Assembly (NCBI GenBank): GCA_905221605.1 | Contig: CAJNDS010002545.1 | Span: 308,793-372,792, forward strand | Direction: 5' to 3' | Length of the DNA: 64,000 nt | From: Symbiodinium natans | Taxonomy: Eukaryota; Sar; Dinophyceae; Suessiales; Symbiodiniaceae | Shown here: piece after piece, positions 28,492 through 39,203 of the stretch | Position numbering within the stretch: the stretch's first letter is position 1 | How the letters are laid out: the number at the start of each line of letters is the position of its first letter | Position numbers and translations under genes: made by a program | Notes under the pieces: generated by a model | What the model saw: the letters and a program-made list of their open reading frames with translations, nothing else | What the model was told of the DNA's origin: nothing | Database searches by the model: none

Positions 28492-28555
28492 CTCGCATTC
28501 TTTGCAGCGGCCACCGGCAGCTGAGGCTTGCCATCGGCGGACATGTTCGAAGCAC
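28492..28555 (-). CDS. Possible first coding exon of the tandem RRM gene
   Basis: A short exon candidate starts after a strong C-rich tract ending in AG on the minus strand (28556-28580). It carries an ATG at 28544 and reads MSADGKPQLPVAAAKNAR before a possible GA donor near 28492. It lies about 1.1 kb upstream of the first certain RRM exon, on the same strand. The assignment to that gene rests only on position, strand and the good acceptor; it could belong to another transcript. Confidence 0.4.
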
Positions 28556-28559
28556 CTGG

Positions 28560-31470
28560 GGGGGGTGGGGGGGGTTGCGACATTAGGGGCACCTGATTGG
28601 CGGTCCTAATTACAAGGTCATCCGACTATTGACTGTCTATGTTGGGGTCCCCTATTTTCGTGAACCCCCCACCTGGCATTGGAATTGATTCGGGGTTTGG
28701 TGAGCATGGCAACGACCATGATGGTAAACATATTAAAGAGGTTCCTGTGCCTCTCTGCACTTGCGTATCTTACAAGAGAGACTGGGACGACGCAGGCTCC
28801 TATGCTCGGTTTCAGGCAGCGATTGCAAGGCCTTTTAAGCTTATCAAAGCTTCGACTGACTTTTGAAGACCTGCCTCTCGCCTTTGCCAGTCTCAAGGCA
28901 AGTCCCATAGTCCCAGCCGTCTAGAAAGGAGCTCAAAGACGGCCGAGGTCCGAACCCTCAACGTTGGAGTTGGTGACCTGCAAGAAAGAAGAAGCTCAAG
29001 AACTCCCAAGAATAAAAAGCCAAGAGAAGCCGAAGCTCTCAACGGCCTCTCAATGATCTACTGAGGAGCTGCGGCTCTTCATACCTTTGCTGGGGCCGCG
29101 GCTTTGCCCGGCGAGATGGGGGACAAGGTGCAGCAATCAGCCTGGGCTGGCTCCGACACGACGGGCTTAGGGCCTGAAGGGCAGGGTTCGGGGATGCGGT
29201 GACTTTGCTGAGGATGCTGGCGCCCTCCATGTTCAAGTGGCTGTGGTCTTCGTCCCTCAGGGAGATGCAGCACTGCTAAAGTTGCTAAAGCTTTGGTGCA
29301 CCGCATCCTGGCCTTCACTTGCCGGGGTGGCGGCGTGGGTTGGCCGATTGCAAACTCCCAGACGAAGATCGAGCCAGAACGAACCAGTGTCAAAATTCTC
29401 CGGCCAGGGAGTCGAGAGAGGTCAAGCGAGTCTTCAGAAGAGTGCCAAGCTTCTTCTTGAAAAGTCTCCGCCTCCTTCCCTGCTGGCTGCTGGACGCTGG
29501 ACACAACATTTTTGTTTAAGCGCACGCCGCGCTGGACCGTCGCTTGCCGCTGCTCAGCAGTGGCATGAAAACCCTAAGGGACCTCTCGGATGCGAAGCGC
29601 CAGACGCAGAGCATCGCAGAGTATACATACTCTGGGATTTTAAAGCTAAGAAAACTCGTACTTGCAAGAAACTACCCTCGGGCTGATGACTTCAGCCAGA
29701 GGGCGCCGTGCAAAGACCTGAAACCATAAAGGTGGCAGGTCCGAAGAACAAAAGAAGATAGCCGGCCATCCAAATTTGGACGCGACCTTTCCGGAAGGTG
29801 CCAAGCTTTACAGCTGTGCAGGCAGTCGGGAAATGTCTAAATGTCCGCCTACGAATGTTGCCGAGGCCGCAGGAAGCGGAATCACATGGAAAACATCTCC
29901 TGAAGCCATGTTCGCATGGAAACTGTGGGGGCTTGCTCCCAACTCTCAGAATTCCGCTTACAGGTCACAGCCCTATATTCACCCTGCATCATGCCTTACA
30001 CCCCTAGCTGCCTCTACAGGAAAGATGTCCCTTGCAGCGGTCGCCTGGCAAACGTCGGGCGGCAGCAGTGTCAGAACTGTCTCCTCCGTCTCGACCCCTG
30101 CGATCGACAGGCCACCACCTGACCGGCCAAGGATGGTCAAGGAATGCACTGAATCTACTGGCAAGCCAGTGAACAGCCGCAGTCACAACCTCGACTACGG
30201 CCACAAACGACAGACGCAGCAGCAAAACCAAAAGCACCAACCGCTACAATCACCACGACCACAAACAGAACCACTAGCACCACCACCACGTCCGCGAGCA
30301 ACGTCAGATGAATTAAAACAACGCTGCTGCAACAACACCAACAGACAACACCAACAACACCAACAACACCAACAACACCAACAACACCAACAACACCAAC
30401 AACACCAACAACACCAACAACCCCAACAACCCCAACAACACCAACAACACCAACAACACCAACAACACCAACAACACCAACAACACCAACAACACCAACA
30501 ACACCAACAACACCAACAACACCAACAACGCCAACAACACCAACAACACCAACAACACCAACAACACCAACAACACCAACAGCAGGCATCGCGGTTCTTC
30601 TGAACTTGTCGGTTCGGTGTCTTAGGGTGCATGCGCTTCTCCTCCAAGCATGCATCATCTTCGAGCGTGTGCTTATTCAGCTGGATCTCTTCAGCTTCCA
30701 AGGGGTCGGCTTTGATGCTCCTGACTTCTCAGCACGGGCCTCGTGGCAGGCGACGAGCCTTCCTTCTGCAAGGCTTCTTCGAAGGACTTCAATTGATTTC
30801 ATAATCACCGGTGTGCCGGTGTATCGTTGAACACTGTTCACCTGAGAGGCGAGAGGCGACGCGGCACCCCTCTACCCCGTTGCTGATGATCGTCGGTCCC
30901 AGCGCCGACACCGGTGACGATGGCATGCCGGGCTGTGGACACATCACAAAAGAAAGTGTCAAGTGTGCCGGACATGCTGGGATCTGCATGAACCAAGAAC
31001 TGGATAGCCGCCGCTGTAGCACTCGGATCAAGTGGCAGCGGCTGCGACGAGGCAGGTTTGGAATGACAAGGATGCGTGCCTCGCTTCTAGCTAGGTTCCT
31101 CTCCGCACGCATTGCCGACAACAAATGCCAAGCCTTCGAGGCGATACTGGCGAGCGAAGAAGGGAGCGGAGCTTGTGGCCTGGCGAAGGGCCTACGTTTA
31201 GGGCTCCAGATGGCTCCAAGGTTCTGTTCAGGTACCATGAACAAGGACAGCTCACAGTAGAAGCTTGAAGCTTCACTACGGCTTGTTGCGGCCCTGCTAT
31301 TTCTGCTGCTATTGCGAGATTTAGCCTAGCTGTGCCTGGCCGTCGGGGCATTGCCAAGGCTTTCCGCGCTGGTAGATCAGCTTCCCCTGTCGGAAGGGGT
31401 TGCAGACGGGTGCAACACAGCCAGGCCTTCAATCTAGCTTTGCACTTTCAGTGATACAGACCAACTCACG
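28560..31470. other. No certain gene; one repeat
   Basis: Open frames exist on both strands: plus 28639-28866 (CTCVSYKRDWDDAGSYARFQ), minus 29079-29525 and plus 29776-30603. Composition is compatible with coding for some, but no domain or splice pattern decides strand. The long plus frame ends in the 9-bp repeat. Confidence 0.3.
30343..30585 (+). repeat. 9-bp repeat CAACACCAA
   Basis: About 26 units of CAACACCAA with few changes (CCCCAA and CGCCAA variants). Plus-frame translation gives QHQ repeats; the minus strand gives VGV or CCW repeats. The plus frame starting at 29776 has 190 ordinary-looking codons before the repeat, so a coding poly-Q/H tract is possible but not shown. Confidence 0.9.
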
Positions 31471-31475
31471 TGTGC

Positions 31476-32081
31476 CTCGATGAACTTGTTGTATGCGAAG
31501 AAGCTACTCCAGTTCTCCTCAAGAGGCGAGACATTCAATTCATGCGTGCCAGGTTGGCACAGCCAAGAACAAGCTTTGTGATTAGGCACGCTTAGGCAGT
31601 TTAGAGCATAGGGTTCGCAGGCGGATGAAAAAATGCGAGCTGCTTGTGTGACTTCCCAACACCGGTTGGGCTGCGTGCGCTTTTCAAGCATGAGCAAGAA
31701 CCCCCTCGACGTTTGGATGGCCAGAAAGTTAGTTCATCGGTCCTGCCACACGAGGTAAAGCAGCATCCGACAGCAGCCAGTCGCAGTTGTCTCATCAATA
31801 AAAGCCCGACCCGCGTCGTCCACACCGAACTCAAAGGAGCCTTCCTGGAAGGGGCTAAGCCGTCAAGGCAGCAAATACAGGCAATAAGAGGCAGAGGAGG
31901 ATCGCACGCCTAGTGTAGCCTGCATCGCACTACAGCACTCTGTCGATTTATCAGTCACATTTGGTATGTTTCGGCATCGCCGCCTGAGATCTCTTGCAGG
32001 CAAGCCGCTTTGGTTCCCACAAACTTCTCTGCCAGCGGCAGGTACAAGGCTCGCGACTTTCCCGACGCGTTCCGGTATTTA
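31476..32081 (-). CDS. Unidentified gene, three exons
   Basis: Three exons with consistent splice signals: 32081 to about 31990 (GKYRNASGKSRALYLPLAEK, then FVGTKAACLQEIS), 31840-31743 (GSFEFGVDDAGRAFIDETTA, then CCRMLLYLVWQ, GA donor) and 31517-31476 (ENWSSFFAYNKFIE, GC donor). Each follows an AG acceptor. The protein sequence looks like a folded domain of mixed helices and strands. I do not recognise a family, and the gene may continue on both sides. Confidence 0.5.
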
Positions 32082-32089
32082 CCCTGCAC

Positions 32090-35000
32090 ATGCCAGACAC
32101 TGTGGTTGCCAGGGATTGCCAAAGCTGCACAGGCGGGGGCAAAAGACCCTAGGACTCTACGACAAAAGAAAGAGCACAATCAGACAAACATACACACATG
32201 GTTCCAATAACTGACAAATGGAAGCGTGAAGATGCGCTGTCGAGAAAGGAGCCCGCAGAGTCGAAAAGTCCGAATCGGGCCCAAAGTGGAACAGTCCCAA
32301 AAGAAAGCGGAAAGCCCCTCGGAAGGGCCCCAAGGGAGGCTTGCACGCATGAGTGAAACCTACATTGCTCTGACAGGAAGTCTAGAGTCCGGTCAGTACT
32401 CACCTTCGACATCAAGACTTGTCATCGGGCCTCCTTGTGCAGGTCCAGGGTGTTTCGCTCTAGCTGATCCGGCTTGTCGACCTCTTGCAAGGAATCTTTG
32501 ATGAAAATGAAGAAGCCGATCACTGACGGCTAAAGCAGTCGGGGCCTTCCTTGACCTTTGGAAGCATGCTTATCAGAACTTATCAGGCTTAACAACTTCG
32601 GGTTTCTGGCTGAGCTTCTGGGGAGATGTGCACCCCAGGTCGGCCTTTGGCTTGATCCACCAGAAGTCCACATCTTTGTCGAACTGCAGCCAATGCGGAA
32701 CACAAAGACACAAGCAAGGCAAGTCACGAAAGGCGGCGCGAGCCTTGCAGTACATGACGGCCTGCATACCACAGAGGCTGTTGGGGCACACGCCTGGCAA
32801 AGGCTCACTGGCTCCAAGTTGAACCAAGTTGAACCAACACAACTTGTGACAAACTGGGTATCTGGGAGGCGCAGCAGCTGCAGCACCTGCTACCACAAAG
32901 AGCGGCGTGCCGCGTCGACGGGTCTCGACGCAGGTTGCCACTCCCTGAAAGTCAAGGTTGGGGTAGTTGGGAGGATGCTGCGGGCAAGAGATGCACCCTT
33001 CTCCGCCCTGTATGCGTAATGCTGACTTCACCGTCAAACACCACCCAACCTTGCACTTCTTCTCCACAATCATGGAGAGAATCTCGTGGAGCCAGTGGAA
33101 GTGGGACAAGCGATTCTTGTTCCTGTCGTGTGGCAGATGCCAAATTGCAGCTAAATGCTCTCAACACGAAAGACAGTGGAACAAGCAAAAAGTCACATGG
33201 CAAAAAAGGCCCCGAAAATCTCTTGGAGTGTTCAACATTCTCAAGCATCTGCTGTGGCCTCGCCACCAGCTTTCCCGACGTGGAGTTCCGCGAAACTTCG
33301 TTATGCACAACCTCGGCGGCCGGACTTTGTGGTTGGAGAACATGCTTCCGTGCTTCGAGCTGGTAGACCGGCGAGAAAACATAACTGAACACGTCACCAA
33401 GCTAGACTTTCTTGACGGAGTTCGAGCCTACTTCTGGGCATTCGGGACATTATGCCTTGACGGACGTTATAGGCAGAAGTGTCCGTTGAGAACTAGAAGC
33501 AGCGTAGGGAGGAAAACATGGAGAATGCCACCCAAACACAACGTTTAAAAATGACCCCCAGGAAGGCAGAGTTCAAAGAGGCCGAAGTATCTGCCCCTCA
33601 CAGGAGGGAACCAAATCAGCAAAGGCCGGCTCCGGAACCCGGCAGAGCGCTGGGCAAAACAATTCTGGGCATTTGCCTCCTGCAATCGGGCTGGGGAATC
33701 CCACATCCAACGTCAGTTCCTTACCTATCCATGCCAGGGTGTCGCCCGAAAGCTTCTTGATATGATGGATCGGCATTCCAGCGATCTGCTCGTTCGTCCG
33801 TACTGCACGCACTGTTTCTCTATCCAAAGTCAAAGTGCTGCACTCTCTCGGTGACGCACTTTTCTTGCTTAATTTATCTTGGCTGCTGAGGTTTGTGTAG
33901 CTCGCAAGAACTACCAGGGTTGACTTGGTGGATCGCCTGCCAGCTCTTGCATCACATATTCAGGAGTTGCCTGCGCAGGCGAGTGTTAGATTCTAGCAGG
34001 CATTGCCGCTGCAGGCAAGTAAGCCGACCGCAAATTCTCACGATGCAGCTCAGCAGCGTGAAAACCTCAGTTCAGGGCAACCGATACATGTTGCACCCGG
34101 TTGCTTTTTGTTGTGGTTGACCCATAAGCTCGCTGTCATTCCCTTCGCCTTTGATTGTTGGCCTTATAATTTTGGGGATACCTCCACCAGGTACGACCTA
34201 CCAGTAAAAGTTGTTATAAACCAAGACATCAAAAGACTTCCCAACGTCTGGGCGCTTTTACTTCATAAGAAATCAAAGTGAATAACTTCGCATGATAGCG
34301 AGTGACCCGGACAAGCCGACAGGTCTCGAACCACAGAAAACGGAAGATGTATTCGCACAAGCCTTTCTTGTTGCTCGTCCTACCGGCTCATAGAATCAAA
34401 GAACGACAACTTGCAAGTTGCGAACTTCATAAGGGCTGCTGCGTCAAAGCACTCAAGGTGCCCCACAAGCACGAAAGTCACGAAACACAAGCCACCACAG
34501 CGAACGAGGGGCCACCTTCGAGCGCGAACGGAGCGCAACTTTGTTTTGGACTTAGTGATGGACTTGCCCGGCTCATAGGGAGAAAGGCGAGGTGCAACGC
34601 AGTCGCCACAGAGTGATTCCCTTTGCTGGAGCGCTCCTTCGCACCCGAATACACGGAATCACTGCGTGGGGGACAGCCTTTGCTGGGGGAGCTTTCGGCC
34701 TCAGGCCCAGCTCAGGAACTCACCGGCTTGGGGGGTTGTGCTCGGCTGTCCCCGGTGCTTGCGCTGGTCCCAGGTGTCCCAGCACGGACGTGGGTTACCA
34801 CCATCCGAGGCTGTTCTCGTTGAAATAGCTGTAACTAGCTGAGGTCTGCTGTGGATGGTCAGGACCACTGGAGGATGGCCAGGCCAAGCTAACGGAAACC
34901 TGTACTTCTGGCATACCTGGCTGATCTTAGCCGCAAAACACACTGCCGCATACAAGCTGCTAGACTCCACTTGTCACTATGAACACGCGCAGTCTACAAA

Positions 35001-35395
35001 ACAAGTTCAGACAATTGAGCATGATCGGGAACTTTTACATTACAGCAGGTAGTTTTACAAAGCCAAGCACAACATGACATCGAGCTCACACTCTGCAACA
35101 CAACACATCCAACTCACCTGCGAGGCGAGCGGATGCTTTTTGGCGCTACCCTCGTAGGGGGCGTACAGGCGAGGTCTCTTCCGCGCGGATTCTGTCCGCC
35201 TGCGGAAGGCCTTGCCTGCCACCCCACCAGTTTGGGCGAAGTGGGCCCGAGAGCTCATGGAGTCATACGCTCGAGCCGGACCCTACAGACGAATGCAGAG
35301 TTGACGCTCAGACCTGTCATTGCGTACGCTGCGTGCACTGCGCTACTGGCAAATAATGACCACTACGGGGAACGAAGAACACTACGCTCAGGCCG
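32090..35395. other. No certain gene
   Basis: A minus-strand frame near 32573-32700 reads VPHWLQFDKDVDFWWIKPKA and looks like an exon. A minus frame at 32952-33392 reads VQGWVVFDGEVSITHTGRRR. Neither has a family match or decided splice sites. The rest shows nothing notable. Confidence 0.3.
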
Positions 35396-35399
35396 CTGA

Positions 35400-36931
35400 A
35401 GTTCATCAGCAACACGAAAGTAGAAAGACCTTGAACTCCCATCGCATCCTCGGCCAAGGCGCACGTCCAGCGAAGTCGCTTCCACGCGTCGCCGCTGGCA
35501 AAGCACCAGGCCATGAACTCCTGGCGGCTGGCATACGGCTCATTCAATATCTTGAGAGCAATGGAAGTGTACTTGATGGACTACCAGAGCTCAAGTGCTT
35601 GATGGCCACCGTACCTCCAACACCCCAGACTTGCCTCAAGCTGGATGAAGCCATCACCGTCGGTGTCGATCTGCCTGAGCAGCTCCTCAAAGCGCTCGCC
35701 TCAGGCTCCCAGCAAATCAAAACGGATCCCGACAGCGCAAGGGCTTAGGAGTGGTTTTGCAATCGGCATTCAGGAGGGCGGAGCGACGTGGCCGCGGGGG
35801 TTTTGTAGGGGGTGTTTCCTGGGGGGGGGAATGGTTTGGGTTTGGGCGAGCTGCCCCGGACGTCGGAGGGGTCGGCAAGCTGCTGCAGCACAGATCGCAG
35901 CTCCTGGGTAGGATATGGAAAGTGGAAGATGCTCTTGTTGCTCTTACAATAGGTCTCCCATTTCCCAACAAGAACTATATAGGGTAACTAGGGTCTCAGG
36001 CACCATCCGTGCAAGGAGTTGCACGTACGTCTTCAGCTTCTGGGCAGCACTTGCCTACAACACAAGACTTTCCCACAGATGTCCTCATGGCTCACGCAGT
36101 TGTCCCTGCAGGGCAAAGGCTCTTTTGCTTGTGCAAAAAAACAAAAGTGCGACGCTACGATGGCGGCCTGTTGGCGTCAAACTTCTGGAACAAGGCCAAG
36201 ACTTGCTCTTCCTGTTCCGGGCACATGAGACTTGTCGAGCTGAGCTTCTTAACCTTGACAGTCCTCGAAACGGACTCTTGCCATCCCTCGGGTCTCAGGC
36301 TCTCAGCCGGCCTGGAATGCCACGCTTGTCCGGGTCGAGGCTCGGCCCAGCTTCGGGTCGCTCGCGGCCGAAGAGCTTCTGGACAAGTTCACCTTTGGCG
36401 GCTTTGCACGGCTTTGCTGTGGACGGAACAGGCACAAAGCACCTCAACGCTCCACGCCCTGCCAAGCCACGTGCGAGTTGGGTGAGCTCAGCACGGGCTT
36501 CGAGCCCCCACCCGGAGGGCATGGAGGGCTCGAAGGACTTGATGGAGTAGGAGGAAGCGCGGGGAAGCTTTCGTTGAAAGGCTCCGGGTAGATATTCTCG
36601 AGGTTACCGTCCAGGACTTCCAAGCCTGAAAGCAACGCAAGCTGCTTTCGAGCCTGGTTTCAACACATCTTCGTGCCATGGAGCCTGTCCGCTCTCGAGT
36701 GGACACCTCTGGGTCGCAGGGCATGCAGGGCCGGTTCAGGTCCTCACAAATCTGCTTTGGGAGAGATGCTGCAAAGGCCTCAACAAGGGCTTCTACATTG
36801 TATACCCGAAGCCCTCGGTAAGATCCGATGAGCGGGGCTCTATCCCGCCATATCCTGATACAAGGAAAACTTTTGTCCTTGCCGGGACAGTACTCATCCG
36901 AGGGAAGCGTGTGGCTGCAGCAGGCCCCCAT
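35400..36931 (-). CDS. EF-hand protein with MGACCS N-terminus
   Basis: Exons in coding order: 36931 to about 36640 (MGACCSHTLPSDEYCPGKDK and on to LVEAFAASLPKQI), about 36629-36545 (LEVLDGNLENIYPEPFNESF), 36253-36168 (PEQEEQVLALFQKFDAN), 35903-35855 (ELRSVLQQLADPSDVRG), 35699-35635 (ERFEELLRQIDTDGDGFIQL) and about 35580-35490 (SIKYTSIALKILNEPYASRQ and following). The third to fifth pieces together form a classical EF-hand pair. The second loop, DTDGDGFIQLE, has all calcium ligands; the first begins FDAN, and the rest of its loop must lie in a micro-exon that I did not find. The 35855/35699 junction (G|GC) is exact and uses a GC donor. MGACCS is a plausible myristoylation/palmitoylation signal, suggesting a membrane-tethered calcium sensor. 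Whether the MGACCS exon and the EF-hand exons are one gene is an inference from order and strand. Confidence 0.7.
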
Positions 36932-36939
36932 TGCTGCAA

Positions 36940-37575
36940 AGTCCCAAAAGGGTGCTTTTGACAGTTTCAATTTCTAACATCCTGCTTCGCTTCATGCCTT
37001 ACGTAGAACGTGACTCATGCCGGCTACAGTTCTATCGCGTGCTGTTGCTGCGGCCAGAGCAAGTTGATCGTTTGCCTGTCCACATTTGCGACAGAAGCTG
37101 CAGCAACGTTCCAGCGGGAAAGGCCGCAATCTGGAAAGACCAACGATATGATACATATCTAGACATATATGTATGTATACGCACGCCGAGAAAAGCATGG
37201 CCATAGACTAAATCCACAGCATCCAGGCATCTTTTTGCATAGAACTGAGCGTCAATCCGAACCTCCTAAAGTGTGCCAAAAAAGTCGTTCTAAGTACATG
37301 AAAGCGTTGTGATTAACATGTGCAATTTTTCAATGCTGCTTCAATGTTGCCATGTGCGCAGAACTCGGGGAAAGAGTGCAAACACACGGACAAGCAAGCC
37401 CAGGTGCTGCGCAGGCTGGTAGTAGGTGAACAGCTATGGATCGGCAAACATGGACCTTCACTCATCGTCATCATCATCACCTCCCAGGGAGGCTTCCTTA
37501 ACCTGCCAACCTTCCACCCACCGTCTGTACCCTCTGCCAACCGTCTGTCAACCTACCAGACTACCAAACTCCGGC
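36940..37575. other. No supported gene
   Basis: The region between the EF-hand gene and cox2a holds only short frames without domains. Confidence 0.4.
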
Positions 37576-37578
37576 CCC

Positions 37579-38769
37579 TCAAAACCATTCTGCTGAGTCG
37601 CCATCATCAGTTGGGGATTCCACCTCGTAGACCCAGTACCACTGCCTGCCCACGACCTGGTCCACGAGACTCTGATTAACGAAATCTCCGCGTGACAAAG
37701 GACACAGGAAAACCTTAGTGGCTATGGTTGCTGACACTGCAGAACTGTTTCTTGAGTACCCCACCTTGGACCCGCTCTTCCCGCACCCACGACCACCCAA
37801 AACAGAGAGCCTCTATAAGTCCGCGCCGCGGGTCGTGAAACTTAGGATCCCGGGGCGAGATTGCGCGGCCATCGAGCACACCGACTCGGCGTCTTCGTTC
37901 ATTCAAACACTCCTGATGATAGTTCTGTCTCGCGAGTTGGATCGCGCAACCCCATCCCACACACACGAGGGCACTGAAGGACAGCTACACGGACACTCAC
38001 ACTGGCTCGCTTCCTGACGCCCGTCGTCTCACGTTTCATGCGTCGCGCATTAGAAGTATCACTTGAAGTACCCCTTGCCGAGGTGGTCAGGGTAGGGCAT
38101 TCGGCCTCGACTCGAAGCTGGCCTGCTAAGTTTCCTCTGCTTCAAGATGCAAACATAAGGTGCCCCCCCCACGTACCCCGAACCTGAAACTACTGACTAT
38201 TGAAACTACTGCAGAAAAACAGCGAACATGAATTCTACTGCAGATAGAATCGGTCGGAAACGCTAAATAAACGCTCTGCCGGGGTAGTTTGTTTTTGTTG
38301 AAGCCAGGTATGGCGCTTTTATCATTGGGCGGCTAAGTCAATTCTACAGTTCATGTTGAAACGACATGCGCTGAGGCAACGGATGCCCGTCAAATCGCCG
38401 AGACCGGATTCTCCAAACGTCGGTTGCTACTTATTATTCTCGGCGATAATAAGGAAGATTGTGATGCAGCGTGCTTTGGCAAGTAGTAGCCTTTGCAACA
38501 CTTGAGTTAAGGTTTGGCCGTGAGACTTTATGAAATGGCAGGCTTGCAAGCGTGCGTTTAGGCTCACAGCTCGATCACCTTCAGAACGTCTGAGCGCACA
38601 GAGGTTTGTGAGTTTTCGGATCTGGCCTTAGGCTTTACGGCATTCACGCTTACTTCGGGTGTCATCCATCGCCCCGAATGTTCCAGCAAGTTCTGCGCAT
38701 GACAGGGAGAGCCTTCACGGTCATGGTGGAAGCCACGACCTCTTCCAAGGCGTAGATCGTGGTGAAGGC
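37579..38769 (-). CDS. cox2a: Cytochrome c oxidase subunit 2, N-terminal half (COX2A), nuclear copy, last two exons
   Basis: Two exons on the minus strand join in frame. 38769-38713 reads AFTTIYALEEVVASTMTVK and ends at a GC donor; 37656-37579 reads VVGRQWYWVYEVESPTDDGD, followed by a short tail and TGA. Together they match the COX2 segment after the second membrane span, including the conserved QWYW motif. The protein then stops, before the Cu-A binding domain. This is what is known for alveolates and some green algae, where cox2 moved to the nucleus as two genes: COX2A carries the membrane spans and COX2B the copper site. The product should be imported into mitochondria. Exons with the targeting peptide and both membrane spans were not identified; VWTFLP at about 38852-38869 is in the right place and could be part of one. 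Confidence 0.8.
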
Positions 38770-38869
38770 CTCTCGTAAACGAGGCGAAGCTGACATGATC
38801 AAAGTCCCAGACAGGCGTCGCAGTATCCAGGGTCTGCTCACGGGGAGAAAAGTCCAAACGTGCATCGCA

Positions 38870-39200
38870 GAAACCGTTCATTTAAGCAAATTCAGAACCT
38901 CTTCCCAGAAACTATGTCTTTCATTGGATTAAGAACCACCAGAAAAAGCTGTTTGGGGAATGAGCGAAAAAGTCTTCGGTACATCCAGCGGGGCCCTTTC
39001 ATCAAGCGCGTACGGGCTAGCCCATGGTTCAGCAAGGGGCCCTCAGCCTGGTTGGGTCATGCCTTTTTTTCGGGATTGTTCACTCACTTGCACGGATCTG
39101 CATTCGCAGTGTGCTCTCATGGGGTTTCGCAGGACGGCGTGAGCAGGCCTGAGCTCGAAAGCTAAATCACTGGCGCGTGACACGCGACAGTGTCTACACG
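38870..39200. other. No supported gene
   Basis: It should contain the 5' exons of cox2a or the spacer to the FLSHTW gene. I identify nothing certain. Confidence 0.3.
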
Positions 39201-39203
39201 CGT

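Noticed and set aside
30195-30701. Open frames reading CCW or VGV repeats (minus strand)
   Set aside because: They are readings of the 9-bp CAACACCAA repeat.
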